Under the pieces are notes generated by a model. That model was not told the DNA's origin, did no database searches, and worked only from the letters and a program-made list of their open reading frames with translations. A stretch of DNA of 64,000 nucleotides from Rotaria sordida (lineage: Eukaryota; Rotifera; Eurotatoria; Philodinida; Philodinidae). The translations under genes were made by a program, and so were the position numbers. Positions 1 through 11,058 of the stretch are shown here, in pieces (position 1 is the first letter of the stretch; each line of letters begins with the position of its first letter). The stretch is taken from assembly GCA_905250125.1 (NCBI GenBank), contig CAJNOL010000983.1, forward strand, positions 1 through 64,000. Direction: 5' to 3'.

Positions 1-119
1 ATTCAATCAGATATTGAACGTGCACAAATGGAGGTTAGATTTTTTTTCTTTTTTTCATTGCACTATCAAAGATGATTTTTTTTTTCTTTTTCTAGTACGA
101 TCAATTATCAAATATGTAA
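1..119 (+). CDS. 3' end of an unidentified gene (partial)
   Basis: Two short exons read through in one frame: 1-33 (ending in codons for AQME) then a GT donor at 34, a 62-nt intron ending TTCTAG, and 96-119 ending in TAA after YDQLSNM. An AATAAA poly(A) signal follows at 159-164, which supports a genuine gene end. The visible 18 residues are charged and helical, as at the end of a coiled coil, but too few to name a family. The gene is convergent with DYNC2I1, whose stop lies only about 75 bp away on the other strand. Confidence 0.5.
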
Positions 120-194
120 TATATAAACTGCCCATTTTCTTTTCTTTATTTGTACATAAATAAAATAACCAAGAAAAAACAAACACACGGATGA

Positions 195-3100
195 TTATGC
201 ATTTGCCATAATCTCTTTAAGAATACTTTTAAAATTGTCTATAAATGTGTCTGAATGTGTTGCAAATGTTCGTTTCAGTTGATGAATTTCAATTTGTGAT
301 GATTGTTGTTTGATAACAAGTGCAAAGGCTGTTTCATATTGGTTACTTGTTGATAGAACAAAATGACTAAGACTTTACAAAAATTAAAAATTAATTAATT
401 AAAAAAAAACCAAAGAAACGTTATAAAAAATAGTTTTTACTTTTCAATTTTAACATGTCCTAATGGTTGATATTGGTCTTTAGTTAAATCCCAATATTTA
501 ATATAACCTTGAGAATCATGTGCAAAAAACATACTTGCTCGACCTGCTGACCAATTACAACTAAGAACAACGGATGATGAACGAAATGCTTGTGGCCATG
601 TTAAAATTGGTTCATCTAGAAATAATTCAATCATTTTTTTAATCCTATACTCCTTCCACACATTGATCACTAGGAAGCATATTGGATTCCATCCTTCCGT
701 CTCACAAAATATCGGTCTTACAAAATCGATAATTTTGAAAAACATTCTTCTAAACAAAAAATTTACTACTTTCAGATAGTAGCGATCTTTGAGGCTTCTA
801 GTATGATATCGATTGATGGAAATGCATATTAGTGATTTATGTAACTTTCAAAAGTTTCATAATCCTTTGATGAATTACGGACAACTAGACGCAAAATGGA
901 CCCGATTGTCACTATAGAGTAGATAGAGGACAATTGGGAAATAAAGTTAAGATATACACTGTGTAACCTTATCATATAAGAAGTTGAAATACTATTTAAT
1001 ATCAATAAAATATCTTCAGTAGTTATACAATGTTTCAAAGAAAAATAGATGATTATTTGACAACATATGTCAAAAACACATGAATTGTTTCACAATTAGT
1101 TTTTATGCAGTTATTCCTTACCTTTCTATTATTCCAATGCCATAGGATATAATCTACTTTTGCCTGCTAGAGTCCATCGGGTTCAAAATTTTTGGATCTG
1201 ATCGGATCCGGGATCAACTCAACGAGCTCTATTGCTCATTCAATACTGTCATGAAAGAAAAAAAATCAGAGCTTATCATGTCATTCAATCTCCCTTTTCT
1301 ATCGCATATTCACTAAAGTAACGAAAACCATTCTGCACCAACAGTAGAACATCTGATGGATCTGACCACATCATTGGCATCTTAGAGAGATTAATACTTT
1401 ATCTGTAAGATTATTGTATCAATAATTCTTCTAAAATTGCTGTAGGAAGTTAAGAATTCACTTAGAAACTATTAAATTTGTGTTTTGTTACCTCGTCCAG
1501 TCGTATATAAATTCAATTGACCATGACCAGTCCCAACAAGAAGCAATTTGTTTATAATAGGATTAAATGCTAAGCAAGTTACTTCAATTTGCGAACCTAA
1601 AGAACAAATAACACAAAAAAGATTTTATTCAAATTAATAATTAGTTTATATAAGATTACCTGTATCGGATGATATTCGAAGTTTTGATGGTGAACCCATT
1701 TCTCCATATCGTGTCATATGATAAACTGCATTCTAAAAAAAAATGAAAAATAATATTTCCAAATAAAAGAGATATATAGACATACAGCATTGCTAGCTAC
1801 ATAAAAATTGTCAACATCACTTGTTGGACATGATAGATCATAGGCTTGAATTGAATCTCTAAATAAAAAAATTCATTAGAACATTGAAAAAAAAAACACA
1901 TTCTCATTCTAACCTAGCCATATGTATCGATTGCTTAATTTGAATTGATGATGTTTGTGTCATACGAACTCTTCCACCTGGTTTAAGACCTAAATCAGCA
2001 ATGGATCCAGCTTCATCTGATTGCATTAATTCAACAACCGACTATGTGAAATAAAATTTTTTCAGATGTGATTAACAAAAAATAAAATCTTTATTCTTAC
2101 CCAAATAATAATAAGACCATCTCGATCGAGTGAAGCCAAAGAAAATGAATTCGTTGATCGATCAACTTTATTGGCCATACTTTTTACATAAATATTCAAT
2201 CAAAGATAAATGCAAAGAAACAAAAATAACAAATATTTCATTTACTTTGTTGTTCGCAATGGTAATACACGAATAACTTCATTATAATGACGATCATTAA
2301 ATTGTATATTTGCTAAAGAAAATTTTCTGAATGTTCATTGTTTTTGTTTTGATTAAATTTTGTACCTGTCGAAAATGTAGGACTACTTGGTATTGGTTTT
2401 TGTGAATCAGGTTTATATTTATTTGGTTCACTTGTATCAAATAGAACTACTGATCCATCATGCTATTGAAAAGAGTTCATGTTTTATAGAAACGAAAAAA
2501 ACTAGAGGCATGGATATTATTTAAATAGTTTTTGACACGTACAAGATAGAGAGCTGTAGTTTTCATCGGTGCAAAGGAAAGATCCACGTGTATATAAATG
2601 TATGCTGAAATTTGTTTGGTGAACAATTGATCAATCACGTGAAGTTCTTGATGGAGATTTTCAAAAACGATATTCTGTAGTCACTTTCAGTTGACCCTTG
2701 ATTGTTAATATGATCAGTGGATAGAAAAAATTATTTTCTTTCAATCTACACAAGGTTGACATTGCTAGTTTATTTCGTTCAAGAGTTATAATAATTTTCT
2801 TGAGATCTCGATTGTAGCCAATTGACTTGGAATCACTCGGAAAAGCATTTGAACAAGGATAATTCACCATGCTGAGTTGAATGGTGATGTTTGTTTTTGG
2901 TTTCGAAATAATATGATACTGTTATTTCAATATTTCCAAAATTTCACAATCTTTCGCTATGCATTATAATAAGTTTACATGTCACAAATATTGCGATAAC
3001 AGTATTAGATCATCTCGAATCGAAAAACAAATATCGCCATTCGACTCAACATGTTGAGTCGTTTCTGCCTAGACGCTCTTCCGAATGATTCCAAGTCAAT

Positions 3101-6100
3101 TAGCTGAAACCAGAAAAGCTCGAGAAAGCTTTCTTAACTCTTGAATGAAACAAGTTAGCAATGTCAACCTTGCATAGATTGGAAGCGAACAACTTTTCGT
3201 ATCTATCAATCATATTAACAATCAAAGCCAACTGAAAAATGGCTTCAGAATATCGTTTTTAAAAATCTCCTCCAAGAACTCACCTAATTGGTCGATTGCT
3301 GATCAATTGAACTTTAGTGAACATTAATGCATCTGGATCTTTCCATTGTAATGGTGAAAATTGCAGCTCTCTATTTTGTTTGTATCAAAAGTTATTCAAA
3401 AAATATTCATGACTCTTCTTTTTTTCTTAAATGTATAACAATTTATTTACACATCCAGCAAATAAGTAAGCCAAAGACGAAGAACAACATCGAATTGATG
3501 CTTCACAACTTAATAATCTCAATGGTTTTTCAGGATCTCGTACATTATAAATTGCACCATAACTGGTTGTATACATCTGAATATTGAATAAAGAAAAACA
3601 AAAGAAAACAAATGGTTTTAAATAAGACAAAAGAATTTAACAAACTGGTTCATAAAACACAGCTACTTGTTCAGGTTTATCTTGACAAAAACAAACAGCA
3701 ACAATCGATACTTCTATAATATAATAAATATAACATAAATTTGAATGAAAATTCTTCTTCTTCTTCTTCTTCTTCTTTTTTTTACCTGATTTAAATGAAA
3801 GACCTGGAAGAATAGTAACTCCCGATGAAAAATTTAGATCCGATTCCTGTTGCATTCCATCTTGTTCATTATTATCTTTTGATCGTTTCGATTTTGATTT
3901 AATATTACTTGTTTGTTGTTCATCAAGTAATGCAAATATAAGCTACAAATAAGCGAAAGAAAAAAGTCTTTAATAAATTCGATTTTCTTATATTAACTTT
4001 TCCAGCATTAATAACAAATGTTTGATATCGTCCAAGATCGGTTTCTAACCGAAGCATACGTAATAATTCTTCATTTTCACGTGTTTTATCTATATCTATT
4101 AATTATATTGAAAAGAAAAATATTTTATTTTCAAAATAAATAAAAAAAGATGTTTTAACCTGAAAATCGATTTTCATCATTTGTATTTCCACTACCGCAT
4201 GCTGTATGTTCACTATCACTGGGATGTTGTGTCCACATTGATCGTATATCAATTTCATCTGTTTGAGATTGAACATGTTCAGCATCATCATTTGTTTGAA
4301 CTTTGACATTTGATGTCCAACTAGTACCACTATCAATATTATTTGATAATTGATTTTTATTATTATTTAAACCAATATCACGTATATAAGCAGCACGAGC
4401 TGGCATTGGTGCCATATCAAGAATATTAAATGATTGACGATCAAGTTCAATTAAACGAGATAAATCTTTATAACGACGACGAATACGATCAGATAAATCA
4501 TGTGAATGAAAACGACGTGAACTTGTATAAACTTGTGTATCATCATTAGCACCAGATGAAGGATAAGTTTTTGTTGAAGGTGACTAATTACATAGAAAAG
4601 AAAACATTTTTTGCTTTTATTGAAATAAATGAAGATGAAATGTTTACTTCGTTAGAAGTTGAACGATATTTTTCTTCTTTATATGATGTAGAAGATTTCT
4701 GAAATGAAATTATTCTAATGAAATCAAGTTAATAAAGATCAATTGGATAAAAAATTATTTTCATTTTGTGTGCAAATGAAATAAAACAAAATTCATAGGC
4801 TAAAGTATAGAAATATATTTTTTCGAATAGTACTGAATTTTAATAGATGTTTCAATGCTAATTGTTAAGAATATTATTATCAATTGTGTACAACAGCATT
4901 ATCACGTTCTCTATTGAATTTAATGTTAGTCTCATAAAAATTTTTTTGAAAAGATTTATAAAATATAAAGGATTAATCAAAAAAGAACATAACAAATTCA
5001 TAATATATAGGACATTTCGACAAAACAAAAATCCAGTTCCTTGCAATCATGATTGAAAAAATCAAAAATTTTGCACAAACTTAAGATATTAAAATCGAAA
5101 AGAAGGATTAAATGTAAATCTATGATAATTTCAATTCATAAATTCAGATCAAATGAACTATTAAAAATAGTTCTCTAATAAGAACTGATCGATTCAAGTT
5201 TAGCAAGTTATCTATAACTTTTTAGGATCTATTTCAGATTGATATCGATAACGTTTTAAGGATTATCTCATGATGATATTAATAACTTTTCTAGAGTAAT
5301 GCAGATGTGTTATCTCATACTTTATGACAGTTGTCGATATTGACAGGAACAGTGCAGGCTTTGAAACTTTTCACACGACTACATAGGCAGAGGCATGTAG
5401 GGCTAGGATAAACAAAGCTTAGGGTAGAATAAGGTAATTATGGTACAAAAAATGTTTAGAGTGTTGTTTATATTGCTAAGGATTTTTGGCACGGAATTTT
5501 GAAAGATTCTAGTTTAGAAGAATCAGTATTGGACTGATGGGATAAATGCTCTTTGAATTATCTACAACTTAGTGTATTGGAAAGAGGTTATTGGGTGTTT
5601 CGGCAAATTCAGCTACGAGTGAACATATTTTCAGCGTAAGCAGAAGAGAGAAGACAGAATCGAGTGGTAAGAGTGTTAATGACATTTTATTCTTACGAAA
5701 CTTTTGAAATATGTGATAATTTTGTATTTGATTATTGTTGGAAATCAATAGAATATGCTGAAACATAATGAAGAAAACTTCATATTGAATTATGCCAAAC
5801 TCCAGAAATCCTAGAGTAGGGTAAGGTGCGAAGCTTTTTTTGGGGGAGGATAAGGCAAGGATACAAAAGTCGTTGTAGGATAATGTATCGGATATGAAAA
5901 AGTCTTATCCTATATGACTCTGTTCATAGAGCACTGATTACCTGAAGTATTACACTCTTACTCAAATGTTATATTAAGAAGTTAATCTCGAAATCAATTA
6001 CAACAAATAAAAACAGCTAAGAAGTTCAAAGACTATTCCATTAAATAAAAAAAACAACGATTAATTATGCAGATATATATGTCGTAGGCCAATCTCCGAT

Positions 6101-7434
6101 TGGTCTATAACATATATGTAACTAATCAACAGATGCTCTCTCTCCCTCTCTCTCTTTATAAATATAAATAATTTCAAAATCGATCAAAAAAAAAAGAAAT
6201 CCATAATTACCTTTACCGGTTGTGCAATAGATTCATCATCAAAATCATCATCATAATTCTATAAAAGAATATTTATGAAAACTAAATTAATCATCACAAT
6301 CAAACCTGTTCGAAATCATCACTATAATTATCATCTTTTTCGATGAGTTTACTTTTCTAAATAAAAATTAATATTCAAATGTAATGATCGAATTTCTCTA
6401 AAATGGATACACACTAACATGTTTGGTAGGTGGTGGTGGTAGTGGTGAAGCTGCCGTTGGCGAATCTAATGTTGATGATTTAACTCGTGGGGACTAAATT
6501 TACAAAATCAAATAACTTAATAAGAAGAAAAATATTTACTTTATGTTTTCGACTATCACCATTTTCTATATCTCGATTCTTTTAAAATGAAAAAAAAAAG
6601 AAAACAAAATATTTTTAATTATTAAATTAATTATTAAATTACTTTTTCTTTTCGTCGACGTCGTTCTTCTTCATATTCTTCTTGTTCACGTTTTAATCTT
6701 TCTTCTTCTTCCAGTTGTTTACGTTGTTGTTTTTTACGTCGTCGACGTTCTTCTTCTGCTTCATATTCTTCTTGTTCACGTTTTAATCTTTCTTCTTCTT
6801 CAAGTTGTTTACGTTGTTGTTTTTTACGTCGTTGACGTTCTTCTTCTTCAGCTAATGCTATAGCATTATCATCAACATTATTTATTTTGCTACTATATTT
6901 AGATTTTGATATATGAGATGCGGATTTCTATTAGACGAAAACAAAAAAGCAATGAATATGATTAAGTTTATTTTATATAATATAATACATCTCGATGACG
7001 TGATGATGATGCTTCTCGATCATCAGTAGTTGATCGATAATCTTTCGAAATTCCTTTTTGCTTTTCTTCTCGGCTATCACCCTACAAAAGAAACCAATAA
7101 GAATAATATGAAAATACAACATATGAGATAAATATACTTTGCTTGAATGTTTAGTTTTACTTGAATCACGACTCTAAAATGAAAATTATTGAAGAATTAT
7201 TTTTTTTTTTCGAAAAATATTTGGTTCAATCATTTTATCTTCTATCCAATACTGTTGTTGTAAGGTTTCCATTTATACAAAAAAAAATCTATTCTTAAAA
7301 AAATTAATTTTTCTTTTTTTAAGATTACACATATATCTCATATTTTGAAGATTAGAATTTATATAACGAACTGAAATATTTTTTTTCCGATAAATTTCAG
7401 AAGAATTTAAGTTTCATACCTTTTTACTCGACAT
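195..7434 (-). CDS. DYNC2I1: Cytoplasmic dynein 2 intermediate chain 1 (WDR60)
   Basis: Intermediate chain of the dynein-2 motor, which drives retrograde intraflagellar transport in cilia. About 23 exons. The start ATG at 7434 encodes MSSKK before a GTATG donor; the stop is at 195-197. The N-terminal third is highly charged (Lys/Arg/Glu repeats at 6642-6928), as in animal WDR60. The middle (4163-4583) carries the family block around FNILDMAPMPARAAYIRDIG, matching the WDR60 'DLPP..YIRNFG' region. Next comes a conserved LIFALLDEQ stretch (about 3900), then WD40-type blades: AIYNVRDPEKP, DGSVVLFDTSEP, LLLVGTGHGQLNLYTTG and SQGYIKYWDLTKD. The last exons are 1492-1596, 441-615 and 195-366. Three introns are large (616-1491, 2467 to about 3475, about 4700-6211) and contain repeats. 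Family assignment is strong; internal exon ends are approximate. Confidence 0.85.
616..1491. repeat. Large DYNC2I1 intron with dispersed repeat fragment
   Basis: Intron between the LYTTGR exon and the EPILTWPQ exon. Its middle (about 1165-1245) holds a G+C-richer block, with words such as GGATCCGGGATCAACTCAA, that recurs in diverged form at about 12000-12060, 40320-40420 and 60745-60850. ORFs in this stretch are not supported as coding. Confidence 0.5.
2493..3430. repeat. Foldback (inverted-repeat) element in a DYNC2I1 intron
   Basis: The two halves are imperfect reverse complements. The word CAAGGTTGACATTGCTA at about 2750-2768 pairs with TAGCAATGTCAACCTTG at about 3157-3173. GGAAAGATCC near 2576 pairs with GGATCTTTCC near 3337. 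The A-rich outer ends (2493, 3430) also pair. The arms are about 450 bp and meet near 2950. No transposase is visible, so it looks like a non-autonomous foldback or MITE-type insertion. The flanking exons (2369-2466 and about 3476-3578) still join in frame. Confidence 0.75.
4700..6211. other. 1.5-kb DYNC2I1 intron
   Basis: No coding exon could be placed here. It holds diverged TAGGGTAAGG-like words (about 5400-5440 and 5813-5885), suggesting an old repeated sequence, and a CT-rich microsatellite at about 6134-6156. Confidence 0.4.
6650..6850 (-). repeat. Tandem 90-bp coding duplication in DYNC2I1
   Basis: Two copies of a 90-bp (30-codon) unit lie side by side; the landmark TCATATTCTTCTTGTTCACG begins at 6671 and again at 6761. 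Each encodes a charged helix containing QRKQLEEEERLKREQEEYE. The copies are nearly identical even at synonymous sites, so the duplication is recent or kept alike by gene conversion. Confidence 0.8.
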
Positions 7435-9240
7435 TATTTATAAAGAAAAACAGCTGTTAAAAAAATAAATCAACCATCGGATGCTCTCATTCTCTTCCTA
7501 TTGCTTAACATTTGCCTCCTCTATTCAATAGAACAAAAATGCATATCTAACTTAATCTGTCAAATGAAATATTGTGGCTTGATATAATTGGTTCATAATT
7601 ATATAGGTTACATTTCCATTCATTCATGTCATACATCGCGTTAAAAAAAAGTTTCAAAATATACAAGATGATCTAAAAATCAGTTAACCGAAGAAAACAT
7701 CGAACATCTCCGTCATCGTTTGGTCAAAAAAAGATCGATTTTTTCTTTTACCAATAATAATGGATTATTCATGGTTCTTATTCTTAAGGAAAGTATTGAA
7801 AAGAATCGTTTTGATGTATTACTATGGATTTTGATATAGATATGTAATCTTTCTCGATTACATTCAACGAAGAAATCTTATTGATCCACAACTTTCGAGT
7901 TCATATTTCGCCAAATATTTGCGAACCACCTTTTTATAATAACCTCCAAAGCATACATTCTTTGAAGGAGTTTCGACCGAGATGTAGAATTTTTCCCTTG
8001 GAAATCCCAATTTTGTCAATAAAATCTTAATTTCAAATTTTTGACCTGAAACTTTGCCATAATCAAGGTGTCGTACACAAAGTTTCAGAATTTGTGCAGG
8101 TAGTATCTCTGAGATATCAATATTTCGAAATCTGTACGTCTTAAACAATATTAACGAAAAGGCGACTAGATTTTGAAAAACTAATATCTTGGAGATATTG
8201 CATGTGAAAATTTTGAAATTTTATACACGACACCTTGATTGTGGCAAAGTTTCAAGTCCTAATTTGAAACTAAGATTTTACAGAACAGTTGAGATTCTAT
8301 GGAGGAAAATTCAACAGATGGTCTGCTACTATTTGGTGAAATATGGATTCAAAAGTTGTACATCAACTGAAGAGATTCTCCATCGAACTAATATTTTCCT
8401 TGTGGAATTCCCCTTACCTCTTGCAGGACATGAAAACCAAAAATTTTTCGATTTTTGGTTTTTCATCGCTAATACACTCCCAAAATGTTCTCTTTCAAAT
8501 ATCATTTAAATGAAAGATCATCGTTGTTAGTTAGTGTGTTTACTAAATTCTATTTTCGAGATTCCTAGCAGAAAACTCGCACTACAATTATCCTATTCTA
8601 TACAAAATTCTCTTAATAATGATAATTATTTCTCATACTAAGAATACTTAGAGCATGAGTCATTGACCCCGAACGCTACTGAACGTGTCCAGTTTTCGAT
8701 CCATTTAGTTGGAGAAAAAGAAAAGTCCTAATACATACAGGAAAATTCGTTTTTCTCGAAATCGTTTTTTACAAGTACTAGATATTGTTTCGAGTGCCTA
8801 ATTTTTTTTATTCTGAAAAATATTGCTCTACTGATATTTGGTAGATTTTGCAAAAAACACGTAGTTTTATGAATATGCTCTGTATTTTGATCTTTTTATT
8901 CGAATGGAAGTAGATAAAAAGAAACCGAAAAAACTAAGGACTCCAAATAGTGTCTAGTATATGAAAAAAAAAGGGTTTCAGCTTTATCGACCGTGTTGCA
9001 GTTGAGAGAACGAAGCGATTAGGAGGACAATCTACTTCGAAAAACTTCAAATTTTTCTGATGAGCTGTTCTCCAGAAATCCCGGAAGGAGAAGAAGTTTC
9101 CTTAAGGACATGAACATCTCTTGATCATTAGTAAAAAATAATAAGCCTATTTTGTCAAACAGTGACGAAAATATCTGAATTTTTCTTCGGTTAACTGCCT
9201 TTTCAAGCGGCACTATATTTGAAAAAAATTCACAGCTTTT
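7435..9240. other. Intergenic region between divergent DYNC2I1 and TMEM35A
   Basis: Presumably contains the promoters of both divergent genes. Apart from the foldback element at 7864-8395, only A+T-rich sequence is visible. The region just before 9250 is pyrimidine-rich and ends in TTTGCAG, a 3' splice site. Confidence 0.4.
7864..8395. repeat. Foldback element, about 530 bp
   Basis: The left arm (7864-8135) and right arm (8185-8395) are imperfect reverse complements. For example AATCAAGGTGTCGTACACAA at about 8060 pairs with TTTTATACACGACACCTTGATT at about 8218. The arms are separated by a loop of about 50 bp. The minus-strand ORF in one arm and the plus-strand ORF in the other encode similar peptides only because they are mirror copies; neither is considered a gene. 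Confidence 0.75.
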
Positions 9241-9261
9241 TATTTGCAGATTAAAAAACAT

Positions 9262-9786
9262 ATGGCATCACTTGGTTTACATTTATTAACTATTGTACTT
9301 GGTGCAATATTTATTTTTTCGGGTCATATAAAATTAACACCACAATTTTTTCCTGAATATCATACACAAGTACGAAATGAATTTGGTAAATTAAATAAAG
9401 AGTTTCCATTTTATCATTTAACCGGTTGGCGTCCATATGCAAAAAATTATCGTATAGCTGTAGGTGTTGCTGAAATGTCTTCAGGAACTTTATTACTTCT
9501 TGGTGGAGGTTTGCAAAAACAAAAAGAAAATTTTATTGATGATATTTGTTTGTTTGTTTGTTTTTTTCGTATAGCTCTTTCACAATCAATGGCAAATATG
9601 GTGTTACTTGTGATAATGATAAGTATGATAATTGCATTTCAAAAATTGCATTATAGTATGGAATATATCGGTGGAGCGATATTTCTTGCATTTTTACTCG
9701 TATTACGTTTTGTATTAGCTTCAAAATCGAAAGCAATCAAAACAGCTAAAACTGCCAAAAGAAATTTAGAACGAAAAGTTGAATAA
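9262..9786 (+). CDS. TMEM35A: TMEM35A / NACHO-type acetylcholine receptor chaperone
   Basis: Small ER multi-pass membrane protein which, in characterised animals, promotes folding and assembly of nicotinic acetylcholine receptors. The start chosen is ATG 9262 (MASLGLH), which aligns with the family N-terminus. Helix 1 contains GAIFIFSGHIKLTP (family pattern 'F.F.G.IKLTP'); later helices are VGVAEMSSGTLLLLGG and MANMVLLVIMISMII, then GAIFLAFLLVLRFVL, with a basic tail. The continuous ORF hides a 66-nt intron at 9509-9574 (GTTTGC...GTATAG); removing it joins LLLLGG to ALSQSMANM and gives 152 residues, close to the usual about 160. An AATAAA signal lies at 10015-10020. The nearest neighbour downstream, paramyosin, is convergent. 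Confidence 0.85.
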   Translation: MASLGLHLLTIVLGAIFIFSGHIKLTPQFFPEYHTQVRNEFGKLNKEFPFYHLTGWRPYAKNYRIAVGVAEMSSGTLLLLGGGLQKQKENFIDDICLFVCFFRIALSQSMANMVLLVIMISMIIAFQKLHYSMEYIGGAIFLAFLLVLRFVLASKSKAIKTAKTAKRNLERKVE

Positions 9787-11058
9787 AATTGTTTGTTTTG
9801 AAATATTTATTTCAAAACTCCAATGACTTGTTGCTTTGTTTTTTTTTCTTTCTCTCTCTCTCGTCTGCTTTGTTGTGTATTCATTTTGTTAGGTTTTTTT
9901 TTCTTTCTAATTTTATGGATATAGATTTAAATCTTTCATATCCAAAAACGAAGATTTGTTTAATATATGGTGACTATGATAATATCTTCGTTTATGTTTT
10001 GTGGTGTTTTATGAAATAAAGGATAATAAAATATATTTATTTTTATTACTTATTTGAGATCTCGTTTAATAAATGTCATGATCACTAGCGAAGTAATAAA
10101 TAAAGACCTTCATTTTGGCTAGAAAAGCATATGATAACAATTGACCTATAATCGATAATCCTGCTGTGTTCTGACGAGATAAAATATCAAGGTAAGAGTC
10201 GGTTGACTTGATAACTATGTTATTAGATTTCTCTATTTTGTCGGAAAATTATTCATATGCTCAATTATGTTAAAAAATATTCTTTTTGTTAAGAAAGATG
10301 AATAGCTTGAAAAAGTCAATGAGTGATAGGATACATTGAATAGTTGGAAGAATATTATCTGATTACTTTGTGAGTATTGGCAAGAAAATAATAATAGGAC
10401 GCTTCAAGGATATGACGGAAATGAAAAAAACTACATACATTTTGATGGATCTAAAAGTCTACAATAAAAAGTTGGATAATATGGGTTGATACTTCTTTTC
10501 TAGCACTATTGAATAGTTTATTAATCTTTTTTCTTTTACAAAAGACAAAAAAAATATGTTAGTCCTAAATTTTCAAAGTTTTAAAGAACTTTCAAATCTA
10601 AACTTCAATAAAATTAATTTTTAGTTTCAAGCATAATTCTAGAATTCTCGATTAAGGATACTCTCCCTGTTTTTCGTTTTGACCGTTTGTCATTCTCGAA
10701 AACAGTACCAAATATACTGTTCTGTTAATTATCGAATCAAAATAAAAATAAATCATATTTAGTAGTGTTTTTTTTCTTGCAATATTTTTGAAAACAAAAG
10801 GTCCTATTTTTTGATAGATCAACAATTGAAAATCAAATAGAAAAATGAATTAATGTCGGCATTTTGTTCAGTGACAGATGTATAAGTGTGATGAGGGAAT
10901 GGATAAAAACAAAAGATTAAAGTATAGGTTAATAGATAAATAAAACGAAACAAAAAAAAAATACAAGCAATTCCTAACCTATCTAAATATGAATAATAAT
11001 TATAGGCGACAAGAAAAGATAAAAAAAAAAAAAGAAAAAGAATATCGATCGCTTCATT
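9787..11058. other. Convergent intergenic region, TMEM35A to paramyosin
   Basis: Holds the TMEM35A 3' UTR (AATAAA at 10015-10020), then about 900 bp of A+T-rich sequence with no gene I can support. Confidence 0.4.

Noticed and set aside
3637..3855. Minus-strand ORF with a long Lys run
   Set aside because: It reads through an intron microsatellite (TTC)n between two DYNC2I1 exons.
5400..5890. TAGGGTAAGG-like words suggesting telomeric repeat
   Set aside because: Not a regular tandem array; irregular spacing and composition indicate an ordinary diverged repeat.
7864..8509. Two opposed ORFs with similar peptides
   Set aside because: They lie in the mirror-image arms of one foldback element; the similarity follows from the inverted repeat, and no conserved domain is visible.
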